The notes under the pieces are model-generated. The model saw nothing but the letters and a program-made list of their open reading frames with translations, made no database searches and had not been told where the DNA came from. The position numbers and the translations under genes are program-made. This document shows positions 12,771-64,000 of a stretch of 64,000 nucleotides of DNA, piece after piece (position 1 is the stretch's first letter; the number at the start of each line of letters is the position of its first letter). Origin of the DNA: Trissonchulus latispiculum (Eukaryota > Nematoda > Enoplea > Enoplida > Ironidae); assembly GCA_030248195.1 (NCBI GenBank), contig JASAND010011138.1:1-64000 (forward strand). The letters run 5' to 3'.

Positions 12771-13089
12771 TAGCCTGGCTTATCCCTAGTTGGGGGGGGG
12801 GCTAGGGAACCGCTCCCATTCGGCGACCTCCGCCGTAGAAAGCTCGCCATAAATCCCGACTTCCCCCATAACCCCAAAAATTATTTTATCACTTTTACCC
12901 ATTAAATTTTTAAAAATTCTTCCGATTTCGCAGGATCTTTAACTGCTTAAAATTAGTCATTTTTTAGCAATTTTTAGCAGGTTTTACACAAAAAACCGAC
13001 AAAAATTCGAAAAAATTGTCCTAAGCATGCCCCCATTTTGGGTGAGCCCCCCATGAAGTCCCCATAAAATACAAGGAATAAGCCAGCTA
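12771..13089. mobile_element. 319-bp MITE in the CHD1 3-prime flank
   Basis: Ends TAGCCTGGCTTATCC and GGAATAAGCCAGCTA are inverted copies. CTAG flanks both sides and may be the target duplication. The interior has a G run and C-rich patches like other MITEs in this window. Confidence 0.65.
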
Positions 13090-13146
13090 GCTTAGCAAAA
13101 AATAGTCAAAACGAGACTCACAATTAACCGGAACAAGGAAATATAT

Positions 13147-63711
<50,565 letters not shown>

Positions 63712-63720
63712 CTTGAATTC

Positions 63721-63790
63721 TCAAACTGGCAAATACGCATGCGTGTTTCGTCACATCACGTGCTGAAAGTGCATTGGATAAAAATGACAA
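63721..63790 (-). promoter_or_regulatory. Core promoter region of CHD1
   Basis: Just upstream of the ATG: an NRF1-like palindrome ACGCATGCGT (63735-63744), a CRE half-site CGTCA (63749-63753), an E-box CACGTG (63757-63762) and an inverted CCAAT box (ATTGG on plus, 63773-63777). No TATA box is evident. The cluster fits a TATA-less housekeeping promoter. The motifs are seen; transcription start and binding are inferred. Confidence 0.5.
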
Positions 63791-64000
63791 AATTAAAGAT
63801 GAAGTTAGCACCGGGTATTTGGCAATGCATTTATGAATTTGGAAAGAATTTAATTTAGATTTTTGATTTATTCATATTTCGGATGATTAAAAATTATTCA
63901 GGTCCATGTAACCCAAACAAGATAATCTTTCATCACTCCTTCAGATAACTTGTCGACGCTGTAATTGATTTTAATCACCATTTTAATGGCATTTTAGTTT
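63791..64000. other. Upstream flank of CHD1
   Basis: AT-rich, with no gene visible before the window edge. Confidence 0.6.

Overview
This is eukaryotic, almost certainly metazoan, nuclear DNA. It is AT-rich and intron-dense, with GT-AG splicing and a heavy load of small DNA transposons and retroelement remnants. One host gene dominates: an orthologue of the chromatin remodeller CHD1/CHD2 on the minus strand, from the ATG at 63711 to a stop at 13147. I could place 35 exons whose phases agree at every junction. They give 5,712 nt of coding sequence, about 1,903 residues. The order is acidic/serine-rich N-terminus, double chromodomain, Snf2 ATPase, SANT-SLIDE DNA-binding region, CHCT (DUF4208) domain and a His/Ser-rich tail. 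The domain set and sequence fit an animal CHD1. The species cannot be read from the window; an early-branching invertebrate such as a sponge is a guess only.

Layout from left to right. 1-6320 is an enormous imperfect palindrome whose outer arms are arrays of a ~29-bp repeat; it runs off the left edge. 6321-12560 has no gene I recognise but holds a tRNA-derived SINE-like sequence, a 428-bp MITE and a dispersed repeat pair. 13147-28580 carries CHD1 exons 35 to 15. Its introns hold a foldback element with two identical 163-bp arms, a TTAA-flanked 1-kb element and several poly-G/poly-C MITEs. 28581-52636 is a single 24-kb intron lying between the two lobes of the ATPase. It contains a broken LINE, a reverse transcriptase fragment of another type, three Helentron/HINE-like elements, and several terminal-inverted-repeat elements. 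52637-63711 carries exons 14 to 1 and the promoter region.

The repeats give a partial insertion history. A non-LTR retrotransposon entered intron 14 and was itself split by a 2.4-kb element whose near-copy lies 11 kb away. That near-copy sits 8 bp from a more diverged relative. All three share a 5-prime motif and end in a long GC-rich hairpin, and they contain minisatellite-like internal arrays. This is the strongest candidate here for a new element family. No second host gene, rRNA, confident intact tRNA gene or CRISPR array was found.
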